A stretch of DNA of 64,000 nucleotides, from assembly GCF_024494355.1 (NCBI RefSeq), contig NZ_JAKNQY010000014.1, forward strand, positions 97,082-161,081, read 5' to 3'. Shown in pieces: positions 35,963 to 45,563 of this stretch (positions within the stretch are counted from its first letter, which is position 1; every line of letters starts with the position of its first letter). A program made the translations under genes and the position numbers. The stretch is from Pseudomonas sp. Q11 (GTDB lineage Bacteria > Pseudomonadota > Gammaproteobacteria > Pseudomonadales > Pseudomonadaceae). Below the pieces are notes generated by a model. It made no database searches and was not told the origin of the DNA. It saw only the letters and a program-made list of their open reading frames with translations.

Positions 35963-38056
35963 TCAGTCCGGTACGCCATCCACCACGCCGGCGGTGTTAT
36001 CCAGCAGGCTCTTGGTGGCGGTCTGCAGAAACGCTTCAAGTTTCAACTTCATTTCGGCCGCGTCCGCTGCGTTCGGGATGAGATCCGCCCGCGGGTTGGC
36101 ACCGAGTTGGTAGCGGTACATCTTCGGCGCCATTTCCTTTTCCTTTGGCAGCACCAGGATTTTGTCGTCGCGGATGATCGCGGTGGTCTGGTCGCTGCCC
36201 GACGGTTTGATCACGCCAAATCCACTGTCGCCTGACGGCAGGTTCAACAGATCGCGGCCCCAACACTGGTTACGCACTGGCCCGCCAATACGGCCCATGA
36301 TGGTCGGGACGATATCGACCTGAGTGCCCACGGTGTGGTTGCGCTGGCCGAACTTTTCCTGGATACCCGGCCCGATCAACAGCATCGGTACGTTGAAACG
36401 GCCCAAGTCCATTTCGGTAATCTGGTGCTCGTTACCAAAGCCGTGGTCACCGACGATGACAAACAGCGTTTCCTTGAAATAAGCCTCCTTGCGTGCTTTT
36501 TCGAAGAACTGGCCCAGCGCCCAATCGGAATAACGCATGGCAGTCAGATGCGTATTCAGGCTGCCACGGTCGGTGACCGGCTCCACCGGCAACGGTGTCG
36601 GCAGCGCATACGGCGTATGGTTGGACAGGGTTTGCAGCAACGCATAGAACGGCTTGCCGTTTTCCCGTGCCTTGAGTTCGATCAGACTACGGTCGAACAT
36701 ATCCTGGTCGGACACGCCCCAGGTCGGGTCGGAGAACACCGGGTTCACATAATCATTACGCCCGATGAAAGTGGTCATGCCCTGGCCGCTGAAGAAACCC
36801 GACTGGTTGTCCCAGGCGAAGTCGCCGTTGTAGACATACACGTCGTCGTAGTCACGGGCGCTGAGCAGTTGTGGCAGCCCCGAAAACTTGTGGCTGCCTT
36901 CAGGTGTCTGCATCAAATACTCGAAGCCCGGCAGGTTCGGGAAGCACGCCATGGTGGCGAACATGCCCTGGTGGGTGTGGGTGCCATTGGAGAAGAAGCG
37001 GTCAAACAACAGACCTTCCTTGGACAGCTTGTCCAAGTAAGGCGTGATATTGCCCGGCGCGCCCAGGGCACCGACCGAGTGACCCGCCATGCTTTCCATG
37101 AGAATCACGACCACGTTCTTGATCGGCAAAGTCTTGTCGGCGGGTGGCGTGTAGTCGCGACGTACGGCAGCGGTGTCTGCATCGACCAGTTTGTCGTCGG
37201 GCATCACCAACATGTCACGTACCGTCTGCTGTGCCACGGGCTGCTCGAGGGTGGCTTTCCAGATATTGTCACGGTGTTCGGACATCCGGCTCTTGGCCGC
37301 TGCCACCAGCGACAACGTGCCATTAAGGCCCAACTGATTGGCAAAGTTCGAATCGGTGGTGTAGACGTCCCCCCAGCGCAGGGGCGGCCCCTGGCGCATT
37401 GTGCCCCGGGCGGCTCCCACGGCCACGACCAAACAGACCATGAACACCGCGACACGCCCGTACCACGGAGCAACCTGACGTATGCCGATGGTGCCGCCAC
37501 TGAACGGTCCGCGCGGTCGGGTGGCGCGGTCGGCGCCTTTGAACGCCATACTGAGAATCACCGTGCCCACGGCCCACGCCAACAGGTAGCGCACCACCGG
37601 GAAACCATACCAGAGCATGCTCATTACGGTTTTCGGGTCTTCCTGCACATACTGGAAGACCAGGCCGTTGAGACGCTGGTGAAACTCGCGATAAAAGTCC
37701 ATCTCCATCAGGCCGAGGAACAGCGCGATGCTGGCGGTCACGGTCAGCCAGAAACGAAAAAACCCGCGGGCCGCCATCGCCCGTGCGCTGAACAATGCCA
37801 GCAGCAGTGGGACACACAGGTAGATCACCAGACGCAGGTCAAAACGCAGACCATTGACGAACGCTTCAACGAAGGTCGAGGCCGGGGTGTCGAGGATCAT
37901 TTCGCGGTTGTAGGCCAGCAACGCCACGCGCAACAGGCTGAACATGATCATCAAGACCAGGGCACAGAGCAACGTGTAGGACAGGTGCGATTTGACGGTC
38001 GGTTGCAGCAAGCGATGCGTGGTGCGTTGCTGACTCAGGGCGTCCGGGATTGCCAT
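35963..38056 (-). CDS. LTA-synthase-like sulfatase, inner membrane
   Basis: 697 residues from ATG 38056 (MAIPDALSQQ); a TTG 14 codons upstream is the alternative. The N-terminal third has about five membrane helices (e.g. YTLLCALVLMIMFSLLRVAL). The periplasmic alkaline-phosphatase-fold domain follows: VVVILMESMAGHS with the metal and near-nucleophile site, SNGTHTHQGMFATM with the catalytic threonine region, and VIVGDHGFGNEH. In Gram-negatives this family makes phosphoglycerol- or phosphoethanolamine-type modifications; the substrate is unknown here. It lies upstream of nothing obvious and downstream of speE on the same strand, as in PAO1 (PA1689/PA1687). Confidence 0.9.
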   Translation of the reverse strand: MAIPDALSQQRTTHRLLQPTVKSHLSYTLLCALVLMIMFSLLRVALLAYNREMILDTPASTFVEAFVNGLRFDLRLVIYLCVPLLLALFSARAMAARGFFRFWLTVTASIALFLGLMEMDFYREFHQRLNGLVFQYVQEDPKTVMSMLWYGFPVVRYLLAWAVGTVILSMAFKGADRATRPRGPFSGGTIGIRQVAPWYGRVAVFMVCLVVAVGAARGTMRQGPPLRWGDVYTTDSNFANQLGLNGTLSLVAAAKSRMSEHRDNIWKATLEQPVAQQTVRDMLVMPDDKLVDADTAAVRRDYTPPADKTLPIKNVVVILMESMAGHSVGALGAPGNITPYLDKLSKEGLLFDRFFSNGTHTHQGMFATMACFPNLPGFEYLMQTPEGSHKFSGLPQLLSARDYDDVYVYNGDFAWDNQSGFFSGQGMTTFIGRNDYVNPVFSDPTWGVSDQDMFDRSLIELKARENGKPFYALLQTLSNHTPYALPTPLPVEPVTDRGSLNTHLTAMRYSDWALGQFFEKARKEAYFKETLFVIVGDHGFGNEHQITEMDLGRFNVPMLLIGPGIQEKFGQRNHTVGTQVDIVPTIMGRIGGPVRNQCWGRDLLNLPSGDSGFGVIKPSGSDQTTAIIRDDKILVLPKEKEMAPKMYRYQLGANPRADLIPNAADAAEMKLKLEAFLQTATKSLLDNTAGVVDGVPD

Positions 38057-38349
38057 GTCGTGTAAGGACCTAATGGGATGGGAGGGCGAATAGAACAACG
38101 GCGTGTCCTATGCCGACCATCACCCGGGTCCCTGGGTCTCGCGAGTGCGCGTGCGTTGTATGAATGGCTGGGCATCGCCATTCATTCACCGACGGCAACA
38201 AGCGCCGGGATTGTCCGCAAGGTCCTGTGAAAATTTTGTTCAATGAATGTTCGGAAATACAAAAGCCGCGGATTGCCCGATGGGTCTGTGCCGAACCTCA
38301 CTGTGGTCAGGGGATACATTCCCCCGCCACAGGTCGGTGTGAATCCTGA

Positions 38350-39225
38350 TCAGTCGTTACTTGGCTTGTTGATCGCTTGCAAGACGTACTGCGGCATGGC
38401 GAACGCGCCGATGTGAATTTCGGGGTTGTAGTAGCGGGTAACGATGCCGCTGCCAATGAAACGCTCGCGCAAGGTTTCGCGGGACAGCTTGCGAAAGGCG
38501 CTATTCGTCGAGCCCCAGGCGAAAGTCATGGCGCCACCAATGTAGGTCGGCACGGCGGCCTGGTAGAAATGCCAGTCGGCAAACAGTCCACGCAGACGCC
38601 CGGCGGTGGTTTGTACTTCGCCCAGTTGCATGAACGGCGTGCCATTCTGGGTCACCAGAATGCCGCCTTCGTTCAGGCAGCGGTGACAGGCCTGGTAGAA
38701 GTTTTCCGAAAACAACACTTCACCCGGACCGATCGGGTCGGTGGAGTCGGAAATGATGACGTCGAACTTCTCCTGGGTGGTAGAGACGAAACGCATGCCG
38801 TCGTCGATCACCAGGTTCAGCCGCGGGTCGTCGTAGGCGCCTTTGGAGTGGTTGGGCAGGAACTCCTTGCACATGTCCACCACGGTGCCGTCGATTTCCA
38901 CCATGGTGATGTGCTCGACGCCCAGGTGCTTGGTCACCTCACGCAACATGCCACCGTCGCCACCGCCGATGATCAACACGCGCTTGGCCGCGCCGTGGGC
39001 AAGGATCGGTACGTGGGTCAGCATTTCGTGGTAGATGAATTCGTCGGCTTCGGTGGTCTGGATCACGCCATCCAGCGCCATCACCCGGCCCATGCGCGGG
39101 TTCTCGAAAATCACCAGGTGCTGGTGCTCGGTGCGCACCTCGTGCAGCAGCTTGTCCATCCGAAAACGCTGGCCGTAGCCTTCGTAGAGGGTTTCCAGGT
39201 AGTCGCCGGTCGGGGTAGTCGTCAT
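38350..39225 (-). CDS. speE: Polyamine aminopropyltransferase (spermidine synthase)
   Basis: Transfers aminopropyl from decarboxylated SAM to putrescine. 291 residues from ATG 39225 (MTTTPTGDYLETLYEGYGQ). The open frame runs 34 codons further without conservation. Binding loop LIIGGGDGGMLREV, the aspartates of DDGMRFV and SDSTDPIGP, and the N-terminal gate region IQTTEADEFIYHEM are all present. CGGAG lies about 12 bases upstream of the ATG. Confidence 0.96.
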   Translation of the reverse strand: MTTTPTGDYLETLYEGYGQRFRMDKLLHEVRTEHQHLVIFENPRMGRVMALDGVIQTTEADEFIYHEMLTHVPILAHGAAKRVLIIGGGDGGMLREVTKHLGVEHITMVEIDGTVVDMCKEFLPNHSKGAYDDPRLNLVIDDGMRFVSTTQEKFDVIISDSTDPIGPGEVLFSENFYQACHRCLNEGGILVTQNGTPFMQLGEVQTTAGRLRGLFADWHFYQAAVPTYIGGAMTFAWGSTNSAFRKLSRETLRERFIGSGIVTRYYNPEIHIGAFAMPQYVLQAINKPSND

Positions 39226-39339
39226 GGTCAGGTGCTCCGATAAATACGCGGTTGGCCGGTGAAGGCTCGCAAAGGCGCGCATTCTACGACGCCGGGCATG
39301 ACAGGTCGAACCTTGAAGACTCATCACCGGCGAAACTGC

Positions 39340-39434
39340 GTAGGGGCTGTCGAGTGAAGCGAGGCTGCGATCTTTTCACAAACGCTTGGGTCTTGGTGAA
39401 AGATCGCAGCCTCGCTTCACTCGACAGCTCCTAC
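39340..39434. repeat. Large inverted repeat, GTAGGAGCTGTCGAG family
   Basis: Second copy of the family at 26031: arms of about 35 bases (GTAGGGGCTGTCGAGTGAAG... and its inverse ending ...CGACAGCTCCTAC) differ by one substitution and an indel. It lies upstream of the speE start. Confidence 0.92.
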
Positions 39435-39479
39435 AGAGCCCAGGCAGGAGCGAGCCGGCTCGCCACAGGGTGGTCTCTC

Positions 39480-39887
39480 TTAGTGGAATTGACGCCCCAA
39501 CCCCGCCGGAACGCCTTCGATGTTGGTTTCTTCCCACGGCCCGTTCGGGCTGATGGAGCGGCTCCAGCCGTTGCTCCAGCGGTAATAGGTGCGCTGGCGA
39601 TAGAAGGTGTTGGTGTGGTTGTCCAGCACATAGACCCCAAGTTTCGCGTCCCAGTGGCTATTGCCCCCGGGTGGTGGGGCGAAGCTGGCGGAAGTACGAG
39701 GCAACGGCTTGGCCGGTGTGTTCGGCGTGACAGGCTTGCTTGGGGCGGTCGAAGGCCCCGGTTTGGTGGCCGGGCCGGAAGACGGGATGGGAGGCAGCGG
39801 CGCCGACGGCTGCGGCGGACGCTGGACCGCACAAGCACTCAGGCCCAGGACGAGCGTGAGCAGGGTGATACGAGCGATGGCGGTCAT
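39480..39887 (-). CDS. Small proline-rich lipoprotein
   Basis: 135 residues from ATG 39887 (AGGAATTCGCACC upstream). The signal peptide MTAIARITLLTLVLGLSAC ends in the lipobox LSAC, so the protein should be lipidated. A long proline/serine/threonine linker (about residues 22-75) leads to a tryptophan/tyrosine-rich C-terminal region (HWDAKLGVYVLDNHTNTFYR; WSNGWSRSISPNGPWEE). Family not recognised. It follows ccmI by 14 bases on the same strand and may be read through from the ccm operon. Confidence 0.82.
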   Translation of the reverse strand: MTAIARITLLTLVLGLSACAVQRPPQPSAPLPPIPSSGPATKPGPSTAPSKPVTPNTPAKPLPRTSASFAPPPGGNSHWDAKLGVYVLDNHTNTFYRQRTYYRWSNGWSRSISPNGPWEETNIEGVPAGLGRQFH

Positions 39888-39901
39888 GGTGCGAATTCCT
39901 G

Positions 39902-41104
39902 TTATTGGTCCGGGCTGTCGATAGTCAGTTGTTGCTGCGCCGTGGTGCTGCTCGCCAGAGGCTTGCTGCGGCCGATCCATTCGCCAGCGGTCGGCTGACC
40001 GGCCCGGGAAATGCGCGCCACCAGTTGGACTTCGGGGAAGTTCGACAGTTTCAGTTGCGGCATCATGGCGTCCGCATCGCCCAGCTCCACGGTAACAGGC
40101 AGGTCAGCGACCGTCAGGCGCTTGGCCGCCAGCGGCGCCGGCGGGCCGGAAGCGGCGCGGGCAAAGATGAACACGCTGTCGCCCGGTTGCACCTTGGCCT
40201 TGAGCGCTGGCGCCAGCTCGACGCGCACTTTGAGCAATGCCGCAGCCTTGGTCACTGGCGCCTGGGCGACCTTGCCGCCGCTGGCTTCAAGCTTCTCGGT
40301 GGCGCGAGTGATGCCGCCCTGCAGCGCCTCACGAGACTTGTCGCCTTCCGGCAATTGCGCGAGCAGACGGCCCCAGTAATCAATGGCCTCCTGATAGCGC
40401 TCGCCTTCGAACGCGGCGATTCCCAACAGGCCCAGGCTGGTGACTTCCTTGGGATCGAGCTTGAGCGCCTCGTCGGTCAGGGCCTGGACCTTGTCCGACC
40501 ATTTCTTGCCATCGGCGAAATACTGCGCCTGAGCCCACTGGCCCAACAGCTCGGGTTGGCGACCGGCCACCGCCACGGTGCGCTCGAAGACCTTCGCCGC
40601 ATCCGCCGGTCGGTCCTGCGCCATGTAAGTGCGGCCGAGGAAATACAAGCCTTCGGCGTTATCCGGTTGCGCAGCCACTGCGCGTTCCAGGCGCAGGGTC
40701 ATTTCTTCCATCGACTGCGGCGCCTGGGCGAATTCACGGGTCAGTTCGACCTTGTCGCTGGCGCCGAAATGCAGATACAGCCCCAGGCCCAGCACCGGCA
40801 CCAGCACGGCAGCGAGCAACGGCAACGGCTTACCCAAGCGAGACTCGCGCGGCGCATCGGCGCCTTCGGTGTCGGCGAGCAGCTCACGAGCGGCTTCGGC
40901 GCGGCCGGTGTCCAGTTGCGCGGCGTTCAGCACGCCCTCTTCCTGTTCGGACTGCAACTCGGCGACGCGCTCCTGGTACAGCGCCACGTTGAGTGCGGTA
41001 CGGTCCTCTTCACGCTGGGCGCGGCGAACGCGCAATACGGGGATCAACAGAAAACTCAGGGCAACCAGGAGAAGCAGACCTGCGGCGAGCCAGAAATCAA
41101 TCAT
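39902..41104 (-). CDS. ccmI: Cytochrome c maturation protein CcmI (TPR)
   Basis: Apocytochrome c chaperone, last gene of the ccm operon. 400 residues from ATG 41104 (MIDFWLAAGLLLLVALSF). An N-terminal membrane helix is followed by the basic loop RVRRAQREEDRTALNVALYQER, a second helix near residue 100 (PLLAAVLVPVLGLGLYL), TPR repeats from about 135 (AEGLYFLGRTYMAQDRPADA), and a C-terminal apocytochrome-binding region. It overlaps the ccmH stop by eight bases. Confidence 0.93.
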   Translation of the reverse strand: MIDFWLAAGLLLLVALSFLLIPVLRVRRAQREEDRTALNVALYQERVAELQSEQEEGVLNAAQLDTGRAEAARELLADTEGADAPRESRLGKPLPLLAAVLVPVLGLGLYLHFGASDKVELTREFAQAPQSMEEMTLRLERAVAAQPDNAEGLYFLGRTYMAQDRPADAAKVFERTVAVAGRQPELLGQWAQAQYFADGKKWSDKVQALTDEALKLDPKEVTSLGLLGIAAFEGERYQEAIDYWGRLLAQLPEGDKSREALQGGITRATEKLEASGGKVAQAPVTKAAALLKVRVELAPALKAKVQPGDSVFIFARAASGPPAPLAAKRLTVADLPVTVELGDADAMMPQLKLSNFPEVQLVARISRAGQPTAGEWIGRSKPLASSTTAQQQLTIDSPDQ

Positions 41105-41570
41105 GCTTGGTTTTATCCAACAGTTGGTCGAGGCGCTGGCGCTCTTCGACAGAAAGCGTGTCCGGGGCAGCCGTGCGCTGGACCCGACGACGGCGCACAA
41201 TCACCGCGATGACCACGACACCACCGAACAACAGTCCGGCGGGGCCAAACCAGAGCAGCGCGGTCTTGGAGGTCAAGGCCGGGTTGTAGCGTACGAACTC
41301 ACCGTAGCGGTCCACCATGAAGTCGATGATCTGCTGGTTGTCCTTGCCCTCGCCGAGCATGCGGAAAATTTCCTTGCGCAGGTCGGCGGCAATCGGGGCG
41401 TTGGAATCGGCGATGTCCTGGTTCTGGCACTTGGGGCAGCGCAGTTCCTTGGTCAGTTCACGAAACCGCTCGCGCTCGCCCTCGTTGGCGAATTCGTAGG
41501 TGTCGATGGCGGCGTGGGCCACGCCAGCCAGGCTCACCCCGAGGATGACGGCTGCTAACCAGCGCTTCAT
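41097..41570 (-). CDS. ccmH: Cytochrome c maturation thiol protein CcmH
   Basis: Reduces apocytochrome c cysteines for heme attachment. 157 residues. Cleavable signal (MKRWLAAVILGVSLAGVAHA), thiol motif in ELRCPKCQNQDIADS, a transmembrane helix near 105-125 and a short charged tail. The short form (without TPR part) fits the separate ccmI next to it. ATGA overlap with ccmG. Confidence 0.95.
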   Translation of the reverse strand: MKRWLAAVILGVSLAGVAHAAIDTYEFANEGERERFRELTKELRCPKCQNQDIADSNAPIAADLRKEIFRMLGEGKDNQQIIDFMVDRYGEFVRYNPALTSKTALLWFGPAGLLFGGVVVIAVIVRRRRVQRTAAPDTLSVEERQRLDQLLDKTKHD

Positions 41571-42103
41571 GGCTTGGCCTCATCGACCAGCGCCTGATAC
41601 TTGGCGGCCAGTTTCTCGCGCCAGACCTGTTCGTCGATCACGCCGACGAACTTGTCGCGGATGACCCCCTTGGCGTCGATGAAGAACGTTTCCGGCGCCC
41701 CGTAGACGCCCAGGTTCAGGCCCAGGGAGCCTTCTTCATCGCGAATGTCCAGTTGATACGGGTTATGGAACTCGGCCAGCCATTTCAAGGCATCGGCATT
41801 GACGTCCTTGTAGTTGACGCCGTAGATCACCACGCCGTTCTGGGCCAGTTTGTTCAATACCGGATGTTCGACCCGGCAGGAAATGCACCAGGTGCCCCAG
41901 ACATTGACCAGCGCCGGTTTGCCCAGCAGGTCCGCCCGCGTCAGTGTCTTGTCGCCCTGCACCGACGGCAGGGAAAATTCAGGGAACGGCTTGCCGATCA
42001 TCGCCGACGGCAATTCGGCCGGGTTCAGGTAGAGCCCCCGGTACAAAAACACCGCCATCAACAGAAACAGCGCCAGCGGCAACAGCATCAACCAACGTTT
42101 CAT
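41567..42103 (-). CDS. ccmG: Thiol:disulfide interchange protein CcmG/DsbE
   Basis: Periplasmic membrane-anchored thioredoxin-like reductant for apocytochrome c. 178 residues, N-terminal anchor (LMLLPLALFLLMAVFLYRGL), active site W-C-I-S-C in NVWGTWCISCRVEHP, the GVNYKD segment and YGAPETFFID with the cis-proline loop. Overlaps ccmF and ccmH by ATGA junctions. Confidence 0.95.
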   Translation of the reverse strand: MKRWLMLLPLALFLLMAVFLYRGLYLNPAELPSAMIGKPFPEFSLPSVQGDKTLTRADLLGKPALVNVWGTWCISCRVEHPVLNKLAQNGVVIYGVNYKDVNADALKWLAEFHNPYQLDIRDEEGSLGLNLGVYGAPETFFIDAKGVIRDKFVGVIDEQVWREKLAAKYQALVDEAKP

Positions 42104-44085
42104 GCAGGGGCTCCCGTCATGCCCAGGGTTTCACGCACCCGGTTTTTTACCTTGACCCGATAGCGACGATCCAGTGCCGCCAGCACGCCACCCAGGCCGG
42201 TAAGCAGGCCACCGAACCAGATCCAGCGCACGAACGGCTTGACGTGGACCCGCACCGCCCACGCGCCATCGCCCAAAGACTCACCCAGCGCTACATAGAG
42301 GTCGCGGGTGAAGCCGGCATCGATCCCGGCTTCGGTCATCACCGAATTCTGCACGGTGTAGAGGCGTTTTTCAGGATGCAGCACCGTCACTTGCTGACCG
42401 TCGCGCAGCACCCGCACGGTGCCCTTGTCGGACGTAAAGTTCGGGCCTTCGTAATGCTTGGCACCCTCGAACACGAACTGGTAGCCACCCAGATCCATGG
42501 ACTCCCCGGGTGCCAGGCGCAGGTCGCGCTCGGCGCTGTTCTGGCTGGACAGCACCACGCCCAAGGCGCAGACCGCGATACCCAGGTGAGCGAGCTGCAT
42601 GCCCCAGTAGCTGCGGGTCAGGGTTGGCAGGCCCTTGATCAGGCCCTTGTGGCGGGTCTTGTCGAAGATGTCCCTGACGCCGGCCAGCAACACCCAGGCC
42701 GCCAGCATGAAGGTCGCCAGCACCGCCCAGTTGAAATCGCCATACGCGATCCCGGCGATGACGGCCAGGGCAGCAGTGCCCAACAGCACGGGCGTCAGCA
42801 TGTTCATCAGCCATTTGACCGGCGTGTCTTTCCAGCGCACCAGCATGCCGACAGCCATGACCACCATCAAGATCGCCATCAGCGGAATGAACAAGGCATT
42901 GAAGTACGGCGGTCCGACCGACAGCTTGGCGCCGGTCAGCGCGTCGAGCACCAGCGGGTACAGCGTGCCCAGCAGGATCATCGACGCCGCGACCACCAGC
43001 ACCAGGTTGTTGCCCAGCAACAGGGTTTCCCGGGACCAGAGGTTGAAACCGACCTGGCTTTTCACCACCGGCGCCCGCAAGGCGAACAGCGTCAACGAGC
43101 CGCCGACCACGAACAGCAGGAACATCAGGATGAACACCCCACGCTCAGGGTCGGAGGCAAAGGCATGCACCGAAGTCAGTACCCCGGAACGCACCAGGAA
43201 GGTTCCCAGCAGGCTCAGGGAGAATGCCGCGATGGCCAACAGCACGGTCCAGCTCTTGAACACGCCACGTTTTTCCGTGACGGCCAGGGAGTGAATCAGC
43301 GCGGTGCCCACCAGCCAGGGCATGAAGGAGGCGTTTTCCACCGGATCCCAGAACCACCAGCCGCCCCAGCCCAGTTCGTAGTAGGCCCACCACGAACCAA
43401 GGGTGATGCCAACGCCCAGGAAGGCCCAGGCGACGATGGTCCAGGGGCGCGACCAGCGCGCCCATGCGGCATCGAGACGACCGCCCAGCAGCGCGGCGAT
43501 GGCGAAGGCGAAGGCCACGGAAAATCCGACGTAACCCATGTAGAGCATCGGCGGGTGAACGATCAGACCGATGTCCTGCAGCAACGGGTTGAGGTCACGG
43601 CCATCCATCGGCACCTGGGGCAGGATGCGCTCGAACGGGTTGGAGGTCACGATCAGGAACAACAGGAAACCGATGCTGATCATCCCCATCACCGCCAGCA
43701 CCCGGGCCAGCATCACCTGGGGCAACTGCCGGGAGAACACCGAGACCGCGAAGGTCCAGCCGGCGAGGATCAATGCCCAGAGCAACAGAGACCCTTCATG
43801 GGCACCCCACACCGCGCTGAACTTGTAATACCAAGGCAAGGCGCTGTTGGAGTTGCCGGCAACGTAGGCTACGGAAAAATCATCGGCCATGAACGCGTAG
43901 GTCAGGCACCCGAAGGCGAACAACATGAAAGCGAACTGCCCCCACGCCGCCGGCTGGGCCAGGCTCATCCACAAACGATCACCACGCCAGGCACCGAGCA
44001 AAGGCACCACCGCCTGAACGATGGAGAAACACAAGGCCAGGATCATCGCCAGGTGGCCCAACTCAGGAATATAAAGACCGGTCAT
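42100..44085 (-). CDS. ccmF: Heme lyase CcmF
   Basis: Large inner-membrane protein that attaches heme to apocytochrome c together with CcmH/I. 661 residues, about 15 membrane helices. The tryptophan-rich heme motif WGGWWFWDPVENASFMPWL is intact, and conserved histidines lie in WGAHEGSLLLW and DIGLIVHPPMLYMG. GGAGGGTTGATCG precedes the ATG. The gene starts three bases past the ccmE stop. Confidence 0.96.
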   Translation of the reverse strand: MTGLYIPELGHLAMILALCFSIVQAVVPLLGAWRGDRLWMSLAQPAAWGQFAFMLFAFGCLTYAFMADDFSVAYVAGNSNSALPWYYKFSAVWGAHEGSLLLWALILAGWTFAVSVFSRQLPQVMLARVLAVMGMISIGFLLFLIVTSNPFERILPQVPMDGRDLNPLLQDIGLIVHPPMLYMGYVGFSVAFAFAIAALLGGRLDAAWARWSRPWTIVAWAFLGVGITLGSWWAYYELGWGGWWFWDPVENASFMPWLVGTALIHSLAVTEKRGVFKSWTVLLAIAAFSLSLLGTFLVRSGVLTSVHAFASDPERGVFILMFLLFVVGGSLTLFALRAPVVKSQVGFNLWSRETLLLGNNLVLVVAASMILLGTLYPLVLDALTGAKLSVGPPYFNALFIPLMAILMVVMAVGMLVRWKDTPVKWLMNMLTPVLLGTAALAVIAGIAYGDFNWAVLATFMLAAWVLLAGVRDIFDKTRHKGLIKGLPTLTRSYWGMQLAHLGIAVCALGVVLSSQNSAERDLRLAPGESMDLGGYQFVFEGAKHYEGPNFTSDKGTVRVLRDGQQVTVLHPEKRLYTVQNSVMTEAGIDAGFTRDLYVALGESLGDGAWAVRVHVKPFVRWIWFGGLLTGLGGVLAALDRRYRVKVKNRVRETLGMTGAPA

Positions 44086-44088
44086 CGA

Positions 44089-44544
44089 TCAACCCTCCTT
44101 CACGGGAGCGGGCGCCGACTGGCCGCTGTCTTTCAAAGCCTTGGTCACTTCCGGCGGCATGTATTTTTCGTCGTGCTTGGCCAGGACTTCATCGGCCACC
44201 ACCACGCCATCGGCGTTGAGTTTGCCCAGGGCGACGATGCCCTGCCCTTCGCGAAACAGGTCCGGCAGGATGCCACGATAGGTGATGGTCACCGTCTTGT
44301 TGAAATCGGTGACGTTGAATTTCACGTCCAGCGAATCCCCGGTACGCACCAGGGATCCCTCCTCCACCATGCCGCCTGCACGAATGCGCGTGTCCTTGGG
44401 CGCTTCGCCGTTGGCAATCTGGGTCGGGGTGTAGAACAGGTTGATGTTCTGTTGCAGGGCGCTCAGGGCCAGGCCGACCGCGGCGCCGACCCCCACCAGG
44501 ATGGCAAGAATGATGACAAGACGTTTTTTGCGCAGCGGATTCAC
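44089..44544 (-). CDS. ccmE: Heme chaperone CcmE
   Basis: Periplasmic heme carrier of the system I pathway. 151 residues, GTG start overlapping the ccmD stop (GTGA). N-terminal anchor (LVIILAILVGVGAAVGLAL), OB-fold core, YRGILPDLFREGQGIVALG, and the heme-binding histidine in VLAKHDEKYMPPE. The tail SGQSAPAPVKEG is unstructured. Confidence 0.95.
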   Translation of the reverse strand: MNPLRKKRLVIILAILVGVGAAVGLALSALQQNINLFYTPTQIANGEAPKDTRIRAGGMVEEGSLVRTGDSLDVKFNVTDFNKTVTITYRGILPDLFREGQGIVALGKLNADGVVVADEVLAKHDEKYMPPEVTKALKDSGQSAPAPVKEG

Positions 44545-44717
44545 TGACCGTTCTCCCGGCGCAGACGACGCGCCTCTTGTTGCAGATACCGCTTGCGGGC
44601 CAGGATCGGCGCCGCCACGTTGAGGGCCAGCACCGCCAGGCAGATGCCATAGGCGGACCAGACATACAGGCCGTGATGGCCCATGGCGAGAAAATCGCCG
44701 AATGATGCAAAACTCAT
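44541..44717 (-). CDS. ccmD: Heme exporter accessory protein CcmD
   Basis: 58 residues from ATG 44717 (MSFASFGDFLAMGHHGLYVW), overlapping the ccmC stop by four bases. A single membrane helix (AYGICLAVLALNVAAPIL) and a basic C-terminal tail (RKRYLQQEARRLRREN) fit CcmD, which releases holo-CcmE from CcmABC. Confidence 0.93.
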   Translation of the reverse strand: MSFASFGDFLAMGHHGLYVWSAYGICLAVLALNVAAPILARKRYLQQEARRLRRENGQ

Positions 44718-45469
44718 CGAGCGGCCTCCAGGCTGTTCTGTACTTCTGCCTTCACCCAACTGGCCCGGGACTCGCGCTTGAGCACTTCCAGGCGCATGCG
44801 CAATAACAGCACCGCGCCGAAGAAGCAGTAGAAACCCAGCACGGTCAACAACAGCGGCAGCCACATCTGCACGGGCATCGCCGGTTTTTCCGTGAGGGTG
44901 AAGGTCGCGCCCTGGTGCAGGGTGTTCCACCACTCCACCGAGTACTTGATGATCGGGATGTTGATCACGCCGACAATCGCCAGCACCGCGCAGGCCTTGG
45001 CGGCGCTGTCACGATTGCTGATGGCGTTGCCCAGCGCAATAAGACCGAAGTACAAAAACAGCAGGATCAGCATCGACGTCAGTCGGGCATCCCAGACCCA
45101 CCACGAGCCCCAGGTCGGCTTGCCCCAGATCGCGCCGGTGACCAGTGCCACGGCGGTCATCCAGGCACCGATGGGCGCGGCGCATTGCAGGGCCACGTCC
45201 GCCAGCTTCATCTTCCACACCAGCCCGACCACGCCGCACACCGCCAGCATCACGTAGATGGACTGGGCCAGCAGCGCCGTGGGAACGTGAATGTAGATGA
45301 TGCGAAAGCTGTTGCCTTGCTGGTAGTCCGGCGGTGCGAATGCCAGGCCCCAGACCACGCCGACGCCGATCAGCAGCAGCGCGAAGAGGCTCAACCAGGG
45401 CAGCAGTTTGCCGCTGATGCCGTAGAACCACTTGGGTGAGCCGAGCTTATGAAACCAGGTCCAGTTCAT
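44714..45469 (-). CDS. ccmC: Heme exporter protein CcmC
   Basis: Six-helix inner-membrane protein that loads heme onto CcmE. 251 residues from ATG 45469 (MNWTWFHKLGSPKWFY). GTG and ATG codons four to five codons upstream are possible. The tryptophan-rich motif WGKPTWGSWWVWDARLTS and the flanking histidines (YIHVPTALLAQS; EWWNTLHQGATF) are present. Confidence 0.95.
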   Translation of the reverse strand: MNWTWFHKLGSPKWFYGISGKLLPWLSLFALLLIGVGVVWGLAFAPPDYQQGNSFRIIYIHVPTALLAQSIYVMLAVCGVVGLVWKMKLADVALQCAAPIGAWMTAVALVTGAIWGKPTWGSWWVWDARLTSMLILLFLYFGLIALGNAISNRDSAAKACAVLAIVGVINIPIIKYSVEWWNTLHQGATFTLTEKPAMPVQMWLPLLLTVLGFYCFFGAVLLLRMRLEVLKRESRASWVKAEVQNSLEAAR

Positions 45470-45563
45470 TGCTGTTTCCATCACGGTGGCGGCTCGCCAT
45501 CACGAGCCGCCAGGTCAGCCTTTACTTCAAAAGAAGTGGTCAGTTCTTGACCAGGCCTCATTA

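Noticed and set aside
38099..38349. A gene between speE and the LTA-synthase-like gene
   Set aside because: The only open frame (plus strand, about 60 codons) lacks a ribosome site and resembles no family.
41944..44547. 867-codon open frame antisense to ccmF and ccmE
   Set aside because: Extremely rich in H, Q, R and G, as expected from reversed membrane-protein codons; the ccm genes on the other strand are unambiguous.
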